DNA of 64,000 nucleotides, taken from the NCBI GenBank assembly GCA_049487715.1, contig CP150578.1, positions 62,001 to 126,000 on the forward strand, read 5' to 3'. The notes under the pieces are model-generated. The model was not told the DNA's origin and did not search any database. It worked only from the letters and a program-made list of their open reading frames with translations. This document shows, piece by piece, positions 1 through 9,600 of this stretch. The stretch's first letter is position 1, and every line of letters begins with the position of its first letter. This DNA comes from Pycnococcus provasolii. Taxonomy: Eukaryota > Chlorophyta > Pseudoscourfieldiophyceae > Pseudoscourfieldiales. The translations under genes were made by a program, and so were the position numbers.

Positions 1-312
1 CCGCGGTATGCACACGCCGCAGTCGACGTCGCGCCGAGGGATGCAAACTTCGCCAACAACGCCAACGCTGCAACCGCCACACCCATCACACCTACGTCAA
101 CCTCTGTACCAAAAACAACCTTGCCCCCCGCACCTAGCCTGCACAGGTGTTCTTTTGCACTCGGCCCAGGACGCGTCGCACGTGGCAAGATAAACATCGA
201 AAGCGGCCGATGCGCGTTCCGTGGAAAGGTGTACCGATCTGTCACTGACTTCGCGGCGGCTTTCAAAAGTGCACTCGAGAGGCAGAGGCAGGGTAACCCG
301 ACACCGTCGTAA
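1..312 (+). CDS. 3' end of an unknown gene (cut by window start)
   Basis: The first frame is open from base 1 to a TAA at 310-312, giving about 103 C-terminal residues. The start lies outside the window. The first half is Ala/Asn/Thr/Pro-rich linker (an ANAATATP stretch). The last 50 residues are more structured and contain FRGKVYRSVTDFAAAFKSAL, a short strand-turn-helix-like segment rich in basic residues. I do not recognise the family. Its tail faces the tail of the lipase gene on the other strand, with a 178-base convergent spacer. It could be the end of a chromatin or nucleic-acid-binding protein, but nothing here proves that. Confidence 0.5.
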   Translation, partial: PRYAHAAVDVAPRDANFANNANAATATPITPTSTSVPKTTLPPAPSLHRCSFALGPGRVARGKINIESGRCAFRGKVYRSVTDFAAAFKSALERQRQGNPTPS

Positions 313-490
313 ACCACGTTTCTTCACCGCGGAGCGAAACGAGTGAGAACGTGATTGTTGCCTGCGTGAACACACCAACATGTTGCACATCTTGTGGTGC
401 TTTGCGCAATGGACGGTTTTTTTTGTAACTAACCATCGCTCATTCAGCAAAAAAAACATATGAATGGTAGTTACAAATTGTGACAGTAAG

Positions 491-2782
491 TTACAACGAC
501 TCCGGCAATGGCGTCGCATTCGCGAGGGAATCAAGCACCTCCGCGTACAAATCAGGCATGTGGTCGCTAAGCATTGCGGGCACAACGAGCAAGCCGCCGC
601 GCGCGAACGGCTGTGGGGCAGAACACACCGCGTATCGCCGCCGAAGAGCCTCGGCACGAGCAGACGTATGACGGCGTGGAGGCAGCTCGTACTCCTCCGC
701 GCCGAGACGACGCTGTCGTGCGAGGTAGACGCATCGTCCTGGAAAACGGTCGCACGCCTGACTGAGCACGCCGCCAGCCTCAGCTTCGCCGAGGAGACGC
801 GTCTGCTCGTGCGCCAGCGCTGAACCATCGTCGCTGGATGCCTCATCCGTGCGCAGAACGTCCTGAGCTCGAGGCACGCGCCCTCGGCGGGCACCCGTGC
901 GAAGCACCAGCTGCAATTTGCTCACGCGCGCCCTTCGAAATGCTGAAATGCACTGAGAACGAAGGCTGTGGGCACTGGCCACGCTAAGTCGAGGAATCCA
1001 GTCCCAACCAAGCACCACGCTCGTGCACGCCGACGGTGGAAGCTGCTCCGCTGCCGTTTGGTCCATCAGCCCGCCCGGAGGGCCGAACAACACGCACGTG
1101 CTCTCGGGAAACTCGCCGCGGAGGAGCAGCGATAGCACCGCGGCAACACCGCTGCCCAAACTGTGCCCCGTGAAGACGAGCGACCAGCCAGCACAGTCGG
1201 GAACGCCGCTCGTGCGCGCACCGTCGCGTAAAAGTGCGTGCAGAATGCCACTCGCTCGTAAGCTGCGTGAGAGCTCCAGAGCGCGCTCGAGGACACCAGC
1301 GTGACACGCGCCGACGAGCGGTGCGGGCAACGGCGCAGGCTCGCAGAGGCAGTCTGTCGCACAGTCGTCGAGGCTCAGCGTTCCGCGTATTGAGACAACG
1401 ACATGGCGGTGCGCACGATCTAGCGCGACGAAGTACGGGAGCTCGCGCAGACCAGCGCCCCCTCGCGGCCTCCCGCCCACCCATCGCTGCACGCTGAGAC
1501 GCAGCAGGTCACCCTCCGCTAAACCGGAGAGGCGTAGCACCGCCTGCCGTTCCATCGTCGCGCGTACATCCGACTCGTCGGAAAGACTCGCCATGGGACG
1601 AGGTGGCAGATGGTCCGTCGAATCGGAGGGCGGCCCTGATGATGATGATGGTGGTGATGATGTCGGCATCGAAATTTCGTCGACGCTGTCCACACGCCGC
1701 CGACGGCCACACCGTCCCGCCGCATCTGCGCACCAGCCACCCGTACTATTTTCGTCATCGGCACCTTCTGACGACGCATCCTCCTCCATCCGGCGTGGTC
1801 GAAGCAGCCTGAGTATCGGCGCGCAGAACGACGGGCATGACGGCGCGACGAATGCCGAGACGGTTGTGTGCGAGACGTCCGCCGCGCCGTGAACCCAGAC
1901 GTGCATGGGTAGGCCGTACGCAGCCAAGCTGAAGCGTGCCATCGTCGCAAGGTAAGCGACCTCGTCACGCGCCGGCGTGCGTGGCGACGGTGCTTCGTTC
2001 GCGGCGAGCTCGTCGGCCGACTTTGGCGCCGCGGCACGCTGCTCCGCCGCGACGAGAAGCAGGGCGGCGGCATAGTCAGAAGCGACTAAGTCGACGCTGT
2101 TGGCTGCAAGAAACGAGTGCAGCAGTCTTGCAATGCGTCTGAGCGGCCGTCCCGCGGTGGCACTTCCTCCCGCGCTCGTCACCGCGGCGTCGTGCTGTTC
2201 ATCTCTGTCGCTTCCCATGAGGCCAGGGCAGCAGAAAATTTTGCTAACGACGGCGCACCTGCGCTCCCACAGCTTTCCTTCTGCGGTGGTTTCCGGTTGG
2301 CTGACTAAGTCCGGCTCGGCGTCGTACGCCGCGACCGTCGCCATTGCAGCGAGCACGCCTTGCCACGCGGCGATGGCTGCACTGACGGTGAGTGCGGAAG
2401 TGATTCTTCTCTGAGGCGGCACAGAGAAGAGCGCGAACGTGCCAAATAGGATCGACAATACAACCAGGACGCCGTGAAGGAAGAGTGCGTGTGGCACGTA
2501 GATACGCTTGGACTCTTCCCAGAGGAGTCCCCGCGACGACAGGTAGGCTAACAGCAGTCCAGAGAAGGCGACGCAAACGTGCGAGAACGCGAGGATGTCA
2601 ATACGAAACCGGACGAAAGACTCCACTTCGGAACCTGTTGAAGCAACCACCCACGACTCCCCCAGTGCCGCCAGTGCGGTGGCATACCCTAGCAGTGCGT
2701 GCAGAGCCGCGAGAATGCCCGCGAGCACGAAGTCGTCACTGGCAACGCGCCAGGTACGGCCGAGAACACGCAGAGACGGCAT
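491..2782 (-). CDS. sn-1 diacylglycerol lipase-like class 3 lipase
   Basis: This 763-residue protein has four predicted N-terminal membrane helices (about residues 18-45, 62-83, 96-120 and 127-152), a linker, and a class 3 lipase domain (about 440-745). This is the architecture of animal-type DAGL enzymes, which hydrolyse diacylglycerol at the membrane to monoacylglycerol. The nucleophile elbow is GHSLGSG (Ser541). The likely acid is Asp594 in VVLGWDWIPRL and the likely base is His741 in SDHMPDLY. An oxyanion-type VVSIRGTLSLDD segment lies near 462. Residues 330-410 are a Ser/Pro-rich low-complexity insert. The start at 2782 precedes the first membrane helix. The exact substrate is inferred from family architecture. 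Confidence 0.85.
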   Translation of the reverse strand: MPSLRVLGRTWRVASDDFVLAGILAALHALLGYATALAALGESWVVASTGSEVESFVRFRIDILAFSHVCVAFSGLLLAYLSSRGLLWEESKRIYVPHALFLHGVLVVLSILFGTFALFSVPPQRRITSALTVSAAIAAWQGVLAAMATVAAYDAEPDLVSQPETTAEGKLWERRCAVVSKIFCCPGLMGSDRDEQHDAAVTSAGGSATAGRPLRRIARLLHSFLAANSVDLVASDYAAALLLVAAEQRAAAPKSADELAANEAPSPRTPARDEVAYLATMARFSLAAYGLPMHVWVHGAADVSHTTVSAFVAPSCPSFCAPILRLLRPRRMEEDASSEGADDENSTGGWCADAAGRCGRRRRVDSVDEISMPTSSPPSSSSGPPSDSTDHLPPRPMASLSDESDVRATMERQAVLRLSGLAEGDLLRLSVQRWVGGRPRGGAGLRELPYFVALDRAHRHVVVSIRGTLSLDDCATDCLCEPAPLPAPLVGACHAGVLERALELSRSLRASGILHALLRDGARTSGVPDCAGWSLVFTGHSLGSGVAAVLSLLLRGEFPESTCVLFGPPGGLMDQTAAEQLPPSACTSVVLGWDWIPRLSVASAHSLRSQCISAFRRARVSKLQLVLRTGARRGRVPRAQDVLRTDEASSDDGSALAHEQTRLLGEAEAGGVLSQACDRFPGRCVYLARQRRLGAEEYELPPRRHTSARAEALRRRYAVCSAPQPFARGGLLVVPAMLSDHMPDLYAEVLDSLANATPLPESL

Positions 2783-3084
2783 GGACTAAACTATATTTTA
2801 TTTTATTCAGAGACGGCAGAAAATGATTACAAAAACAAAAAACGCAGAACATGTTGATCAAAATGAGATGAGGAGGGGTCCATCTACATAACCCCGAATT
2901 GAATCAAGGGAACCTGATGATGATTCGGGGTTTTAAAACTGAACTGAACTGAACTTATTTTACGTACATGACTTTTGTCTGTCTGTCACACTCCATTATT
3001 ATTTCCGGGGGTCACTGGGGGGGTGTGCATGCTGGCACGCCGTCGCGCCATACCCAAGGATAGCCTTCTTCTTCTTCTTCTTCT
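2783..3084. other. divergent spacer, lipase / OGFOD2-like
   Basis: No gene is seen here. The spacer holds the 5' sides of both neighbours, an AT-rich stretch (2785-2840), a near-palindromic CCCGAATTGAAT element at about 2893 similar to one at 6046, and a short CTT trinucleotide run (3066-3085) just before the next start codon. Confidence 0.6.
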
Positions 3085-4083
3085 TTGATGAATAGCCTGA
3101 TTATGATGAAGCATGAACGTACACCTGCATGCTTTCTTCACGGCAACTACTTCTCTCGCGTAATCAACGCGCACATCAACTACCACCCAGGTCCTTCTTC
3201 ACGGGCAGAGATACGGTCGCAGATTGTTCATTCGGACAGTGCCAACGCCAACACGGACGCCACGCTTGACGCGGCCATCGCCGAACTCGACGACGAGTAC
3301 AAGAGAAGAGCCACGTACGAGCAGAGGAAACTAGAACGAGTCGCGCTCTACGCAAGCAAGTACGTGCGCAAACTTCACGACGCGTACACGCTCAAGCCGG
3401 AAAGAGACCTCGCGCCGGAACTAGTGCAAGCCGCGCGAGATCCAGGAATGCTGAAGCGACTGCCACAGCGCGTACGCAACGTGTACAAACTGCCCATACT
3501 CACTGAGCAAAAGTGCACGGCAATTCTGCAGGAACTGCAGAACTTCAACAACGCATGCGAACGGAATGGATGGCCGCGGGAACGACCTAACAGCATGAAC
3601 AGACACGGACTCCTCCTGCAAGAACTCGGATTCGCGCAGGAGTTTCTCGACCCTCTCGTGGCTATTTACATCAAGCCAATTGCCGCGGCGTTGTTCCCAG
3701 ACTGCGGCGGCGATTCTCTGGATAGTCATCGGTCGTTCACCGTCGTTTACCACCCCGCGAAGGACGACGACGAACAACACGATTCCACACTTGCGTACCA
3801 CTTCGACGACAGCGAAGTGACGTTGAATGTGAACCTTGGGGAAGCGGGCTACGAGGGTGGCGAGGTGCTCTTTGGCGGCGGGAAGGACGACGAACACGGA
3901 CACACGACGCGTTCCGCTGTCACACTTGGAGTGGGAGAGGGTATCCTCCACCGCGGGTCGCACTGCCACGAAGTTGCGACTGTGACGGAAAAACCACGAA
4001 CGAACCTCGTCGTGTGGATGCGCAGCGAACAGGTTCGCCGGAAGTCGTGCCCAATGTGTGGTTCCAGCACGTGTTTCGAGTGA
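3085..4083 (+). CDS. OGFOD2: OGFOD2-like 2-oxoglutarate/Fe(II) dioxygenase
   Basis: This 332-residue protein carries a C-terminal Fe(II)/2-oxoglutarate oxygenase domain (about 195-312). The iron ligands are visible as HFD (His239, Asp241) and a distal His in LHRGSHCHEV (His289/293 region). Arg305 in KPRTNLVVW is the likely 2-oxoglutarate anchor. The run LLLQELGF...PLVAIYIKPIAAALFP...LDSHRSFTVVY, followed by EVTLNVNLG, matches the OGFOD2 family rather than collagen-type prolyl hydroxylases. OGFOD2 proteins are uncharacterised hydroxylase-like enzymes and their substrate is unknown. The C-terminus adds a small Cys cluster (CPMCGSSTC). A second Met six codons downstream (3103) is an alternative start. 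Confidence 0.85.
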   Translation: MMNSLIMMKHERTPACFLHGNYFSRVINAHINYHPGPSSRAEIRSQIVHSDSANANTDATLDAAIAELDDEYKRRATYEQRKLERVALYASKYVRKLHDAYTLKPERDLAPELVQAARDPGMLKRLPQRVRNVYKLPILTEQKCTAILQELQNFNNACERNGWPRERPNSMNRHGLLLQELGFAQEFLDPLVAIYIKPIAAALFPDCGGDSLDSHRSFTVVYHPAKDDDEQHDSTLAYHFDDSEVTLNVNLGEAGYEGGEVLFGGGKDDEHGHTTRSAVTLGVGEGILHRGSHCHEVATVTEKPRTNLVVWMRSEQVRRKSCPMCGSSTCFE

Positions 4084-4180
4084 TTCGATGTACAAGTACG
4101 AAATCGTGTATGTATTTTTCTTTCTTTACTTTTTGTTTTTTGAAAATGCCTATCCTTGCATGCAAAAGACGTCAACCACA

Positions 4181-5734
4181 CTACAACGCCAAAATCACGC
4201 TCGACGTCGGGTTCTTATTCGCAAGGCGCTTCTTCAGGTGGGTGTCCAGCACGTCCCAGAATCTGTGCATGACGGACGTGTCACCGTGACGACTGTTCTT
4301 CTCCATGAACAGACGTTCGACATCCCACGGCCGCGTGCGCTCGTCGGGCAGATCGTCGCGCCAGCGCACCTGGAATCCGCGAACTTTCGCGAATGTCGTG
4401 AGGAAGTCGACGCTCTCCTTCCTCTCGTCCTTCCACGGCCAGTCCTTGAATTGCCACCCAGCCCCGCTCACGCACACGGCGACAATGCGTTCCCAGAACT
4501 CCGCGCGCTGGCCTGCATCCGCAAACTGCGGAACCTTGTCGCGAATCTCGTATTCGACAGGTTTTGCCTTGCGGTACGATCGCTTCACGATGATGCGTTC
4601 TTTCTTCTCTGTGGCGGAGTCGACGAGGTTTGCCCAGTCTACGAACTTGCCGTCCTCGAGGAACGTCTTAATGTTCAGCATGTTCAGCAAGCTTCCCTGT
4701 GGGTATCCCGCGGGAACGAAGATGATGGGGCGTCGCACAACCTTCTTGACGTTCGCCTGCTGTTGGTACCTCATCGACGACGACGCGTGCGGCTGACTCG
4801 ACCTTGCGCGCTTCGAGGGTGGTGCGAGGTCGACGACGGCGGCGGATGAGACGTTCGCCGTCTGTCCGTACGTCTGGATGCCTTCGAGATCTTTCGCCTC
4901 TTCGCCGAGCGCTTCGCGCCAGTACGCCGCCTCGACGTTGCCCTGCACATCTCCCGTCCATTCGTAGCGTCCACCTCGGCTCGCCTGCTGTTGGTGTCTG
5001 CCTGCCGCACCTCCCTTGTGCCCGTGTCCGTTCCTTGCGTCTTGCACCATTTTCGCCGCCTCCGCCTTGGACCTGTCTGCGTTGTCGATGAGCGCGACGA
5101 TCCTGTCGAACGTCTTGCTTCGGCAGCACAGCGAGGTGTTTCTGTCCCTGAGTGCCTTTTCTCGTTTGCGTGCGGCGGTTGGTTCGTCGACTTCGGGCGC
5201 GGCGGAGGGTGCGAGTTGCGCCGTCTGAGGTTGTTTGAGTTCCGCGGGGTCGACGCACTCGGACGTATCGTTTTTTCCCCATAGGTAGAGGCACAGGTCC
5301 TTGAGGTCGACGTACTTGACGACGCCCGCGGCGTGTTCCGCGGGCATGCGTTTGCGCACGGCGGTGGAAGCGGCGATGAGCGTGGGCACGGTGGCTGACA
5401 GCATGGATGACTTGAGCGCGACGACTTCCGGCGTCGTCATGCATATGCATAGGGCGAGTGCGCTGTACCGCGCCCCGCGTCCCTTTTCAGAACGGTACGC
5501 GGACTTAGCCTCAGACGAAAAGGTAATCACACGCCCCGCTGATGACGAAGTTGAAGAAGGCAAGGTCACAGACACCATGGCAGAAGCAGCATCGACGGTG
5601 ACGACAGAACTTGAAGAAGCATCAGCAGCAGCATCCCCTAATGGGAACCCTCCAGAGGAAAGGGCGAGACGTATGCAAGAAAGAACGTCGCAATCACCAC
5701 CACCACCACCGTGTTCACGAGAATGAGAAGACAT
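4181..5734 (-). CDS. CDC73: CDC73/parafibromin, Paf1 complex subunit
   Basis: The 517-residue protein has the C-terminal Ras-like fold of Cdc73 (about 335-510), starting at RRPIIFVPAGYPQGSLLNMLN and FLEDGKFVDW. The N-terminal part (about 10-170) matches the parafibromin N-terminal domain and includes VKYVDLKDLCLYLWGK. Between them is a charged linker containing KRAR. Cdc73 joins the nuclear Paf1 complex, which travels with RNA polymerase II and promotes histone H2B ubiquitination and H3K4/K36 methylation. The length is close to that of plant and animal homologues (about 400-530). The gene is convergent with the OGFOD2-like gene across only 97 bases. The first 45 residues are Gly/Ser/Ala-rich and probably disordered. 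Confidence 0.92.
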   Translation of the reverse strand: MSSHSREHGGGGGDCDVLSCIRLALSSGGFPLGDAAADASSSSVVTVDAASAMVSVTLPSSTSSSAGRVITFSSEAKSAYRSEKGRGARYSALALCICMTTPEVVALKSSMLSATVPTLIAASTAVRKRMPAEHAAGVVKYVDLKDLCLYLWGKNDTSECVDPAELKQPQTAQLAPSAAPEVDEPTAARKREKALRDRNTSLCCRSKTFDRIVALIDNADRSKAEAAKMVQDARNGHGHKGGAAGRHQQQASRGGRYEWTGDVQGNVEAAYWREALGEEAKDLEGIQTYGQTANVSSAAVVDLAPPSKRARSSQPHASSSMRYQQQANVKKVVRRPIIFVPAGYPQGSLLNMLNIKTFLEDGKFVDWANLVDSATEKKERIIVKRSYRKAKPVEYEIRDKVPQFADAGQRAEFWERIVAVCVSGAGWQFKDWPWKDERKESVDFLTTFAKVRGFQVRWRDDLPDERTRPWDVERLFMEKNSRHGDTSVMHRFWDVLDTHLKKRLANKNPTSSVILAL

Positions 5735-6648
5735 AATCTCTCCCGGGCAGGATAGACAAAATGAGAGAGATCAAGATAAAACACGGAAAAGGGGCGGAAA
5801 GCAACTGAGCGACTGAGTAGAGCAGAGCAGAGCAGTGGAGTGCAGTGGAGTGGAAAGCAGTGAAGTGCAGAGCAGTGCGCAGCCGCCACAGAACACAACA
5901 CCACACGTCGACCGACGCCAGGGACGCCGGCAATGACGGCGAGAAGAGAAGAATGACGGGTGACGAGGGGGAAGGGGAGGAGGAACGAACGTCCTCAAGT
6001 AACCCTAGGGGCCCCTTCCCGAACCCCTAATCCGAACCCCAACCGAATTGAATTCGGGGATTCATCACTCGTACCACGCGCCTCGAGCCTCATTCACGCC
6101 TGCTTCATTAAATCTGCTTCACGCCCGCTTCACGGTACTGCTTCACGGCATTCCCGTCTTCGATGTGCGTCTGCGATCACGTGAAGTACCAGATGCTACG
6201 ATGGTCTCTCTCGCAAAGGCAGCGCCTCTCCAACTTCAAGACGTTTGCCAACCTCAGGTGCCCCTGGTGCCTGGGGGAGAAAGGCGCACGCCTCCTCCCA
6301 TCCCAGGGACCGAATTCATCATTCCCTGGTGTTCATTCATTCCCTCGGCGCATTTGTGTGTCTCGCAGCTCGGTGTGTCTCGTTCAGCGCACTCCGTCAT
6401 TCCGCTCGTTCGTTCGCTCAGCGCACTCCATCAGTCCTGAGGACTCGTTTAGGTAGTTTGGGTGGCTTGTGCTAGTCTCAAGTGCTGTGGGTCTTGTGAA
6501 ACTTTTCGTCTTGGCGTTTTGTCAAGCACTTTCACTCGGATTTCTTCTTGCTTCCTGGGCTTCGACACGCTTCCCCATCAAACTACAAGAATCATAATAC
6601 CTTAAGGACCACATACATACATACATAAATAAGTAAGTCAATAAATCA
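5735..6648. other. divergent spacer, CDC73 / Patched-like
   Basis: No convincing gene. The spacer contains a GAGCAGTGGAGTGCA-type short imperfect repeat (5818-5880), a degenerate telomere-like C-rich tract with AACCCTA and CCCCTAATCCGAACCCC (6000-6060), a GGGGCCCC palindrome (6008-6015), and CATTC/CTTCA-rich sequence up to 6440. Just before the start codon is a CATA microsatellite (6611-6630). Overlapping frames of 74-130 codons on the + strand (5960-6475) lack a plausible start context or recognisable protein, so they are treated as non-coding. Confidence 0.55.
6008..6015. promoter_or_regulatory. GGGGCCCC element in 5' spacer
   Basis: A perfect 8-base GC palindrome lies in the CDC73/Patched divergent spacer, directly after an AACCCTA unit. 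The same octamer recurs at 14548, 19219, 20072 and 41477, always in spacers that contain a gene start. The functional role is inferred from position only. Confidence 0.35.
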
Positions 6649-9600
6649 ATGGGCGTCGCCAGCCGCGTCTCGCGGCGGTGCGCGCGCATATGCGTCGCGT
6701 ACCCGCGAATGACTGTCGCGATGTGGATTGCAGTCCTAGCCGTCGTACTCACGACGCTCGCGTTCCTTCCCATCACGCTCGACGCGGGCGTCGAGGCGTT
6801 CCGCGTCAGGAGAAACGTACTCGCGGACAGAGAAAACTCGTACCAGCAAATCAAAAGCAGATTTATTGAATACAGAGGCGCCGTTGGACCACACACGACG
6901 CAAATCGACGAAGTTCTCGCCATGGCTCTGCAGGATACCGTCAAGCAAATCATTGCAAGCTCAGGCTCGTACACAGGATTCGACACGCCAAAGCCGGACG
7001 AACACGCGCACGCAGACGTACCGCCAGCCGCCGAAACTCCAAACTTGCCAGACGGCTCCACCACAGCAGACAACGCATCCATCACCACAACCACCACCAC
7101 CACCACAACCACAACCGCCGATGAAAGTGCCAAAAAAGGTGACGTCGGAAAGCGAGTCGCTGAAGCTATGCAGCGGTGGAAGCGCGTCATCCTTGGACTC
7201 ATCACGGAAAATAAGAAAGGAACGCGAGACGGCGGGATTGGTGGAGAAGGGCGCGGACGCGACGAAATTCACATGCTTCTCTACAGAGATCATCGAGGGG
7301 ACGTTCTTGGGCGTGCGCACATGCACCGCATGTGCGAGCTCAAGCGACAGGTGGTTGAGCACAGCAACTATCCGCGCGTTTGCTTGCTCGTGAATCGGTC
7401 CGACACGCAAACGCGAAGCCTGCCGAAGGAGGTGGTAGCCAACCTCACCAGCCAGCTGATGGCGGCGACAACGGACGCCAACGCGACAAACGCGTCGTCA
7501 ATCGCTTCGGACATCGCAGGCGATTTGCCAAGTTCGACGATGAGCCCTGAAGCCGCCGCCGCCGCAGCCGCCGCCGCCGCAGCAGCAGCCGTGTCGCAGG
7601 AAGCTGGGGAGGCGGAATCGGACGTCGAGGCTGTCGACGACGATCTCAACGATCCATGGCAATCGCTTGGCATAGCACCACCTCCGCGCAGTGTTCCGAA
7701 CACGTGCGAGTCCACGTGGAGCCTGCTCGATCTAAGAGGTGCATACTGGGCTGTGGGACTTGGTCCTGTCGTCGACTTTCTTGTCGCGCTGGCACGCTCT
7801 CCAAAGGCGCAGGCGGCGATTCCAGAGGCGCTCGACGCGTGCAAACGGGACAAGGATCCCGCGAAGGCTGCGAAAGTGCCCACGTCGGGAGCTGTTGCGG
7901 CGGCAACGTCGGGCGACTGGGAAAGTCTACTCGCTCGGTGGTACGATCCGGGGTCGCGAGCGCACATTTGTGACCTACTGACGAGCATTCAGCCAACGCC
8001 GCAGGAGCTTCGTGACATGGCGCGACTCCCGGACGAGCCGCTCGATGCAGATGGATGTGACGAAATTGACGAAGACAAACTCCGTGGAACACTCGTAGCA
8101 GGTGCCGTGATGCAGGCATGGGCGAAGCGCGGAGGGGGATCGACAAATTTCATGGGTTTGCCCATGGGATATCTCGTCGATCTGTACTTCGCCGACGGCG
8201 ATCAGCCAGAGTACACGTCTAATATCACTCGCATCGTCTTTCGCCTCGATGAGAGGCGCGCCGGCGAAGCTCGGGAACTCTTGGCGGACCTAGACGCGAG
8301 CGGCGGTGCCGCCGTCATGATGGACGACGTGAATGGTACCGTAAATGCGAGGGCAGACCTGACGAGGGACGAGCTCGAAGCTCAGTCGCACACGAATCCC
8401 GTGGCATTTACCTTCGAGCTCGTTTCGAAGGTGCTTGATGCTACCTCAGGCCACCCAGCACGGATTGGCGATGATCTGCGCGTCGTTTGGCGTGGCTGGG
8501 ACTACTTCGAGAAGAACGCTCTGAGACAAGTGATCCAAGATGCTGGATGGGCGGCGGGATCGCTGCTATTTGTGCTTGTGTATCTATGGGCACACACATG
8601 CTCCCTGGTGCAGGCGGTTGGTGGAGTGCTCGGCATTCTCGCCGCATTCCCTCTCGCGGTATTTCTCTACCGCACGCTCTTCGGCATATCTTGGATCGGT
8701 GCTCTGCACTTTGTTGGCATCTTCGTGATTCTTGGAATTGGTGCCGACGACATCTTCGTGATCTGCGAGCACTGGAGACAGAGCGCCACGGCCGTGCCGG
8801 CGAGCAGCAGCCGTGGTGACGGCGTGGAGGATGGGGGAGATCAAGAACGATTGGTCGTGCGCATGGCATGGACGCTTCGCCATTCTGTCTCCGCCATATT
8901 GGCGACGTCGTGCACGACAGCTGTTGCCTTTGCCGCGAACTGCATTTCGACCATTGCGCCCATCCGTCTGTTTGGGCTGTTCATGGCCCTACTGATCGCC
9001 GCAAATCTCGTTCTCGTCGTCACTCTGCTTCCCGCCCTGATTATCATCAACGAAACGAGCCGCGGATCGCGCGTGTGCTCGTGGTTTGCAAGCTTTGGCA
9101 AAACACGTGCAAAGAGGGGAAATGTCGACGGCGTTGAGATGTCTACGAATGCACTGTTCGACAGACGAGATGAGAAGAACCCGTTCACACGTATGAAGCT
9201 CGGTCTTGGCAGTATGTTCGCGTCATCATCATCGCTGAACGACGAAAACATCGCCTCGGGTGCTCCAAGCCGTGTCGTTGATGATAACGTCGTGGAAACG
9301 GCGGCGGAGAGCGATATTGACGTGCTTTCTAGTCTTACGGCGATGAGATACGATGCAGAGGCTGACGATATGCAGGCGCACTGCACCGCGGCAGAAATTC
9401 GTGCGGAATCGCCGCGCAGCGAAGGAGGTTCAGGGCGGCGTGACGACGGCCTTGGCGCTCGCTTCGCGGCGACGATTGGACGCGTGTTCGGTGGCAAGTT
9501 TGCCAACTTCATCATACGCTTTCGCCGTGTGTTCGTGCTGATTCTGATCGCGCTTGTTGCCATGCTACCGTGGCTCATGACAAAAATCCCAGGACCCTCG

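Noticed and set aside
97-894. 265-codon minus-strand frame overlapping the lipase gene
   Set aside because: It is antisense/frame shadow of the lipase coding region and the upstream partial gene; no domain or sensible composition.
5960-6475. Overlapping plus-strand frames of 74-130 codons before the Patched-like gene
   Set aside because: Three frames are open at once, composition is Pro/His/Ser-rich from CATTC repeats, and no start context or family is seen.
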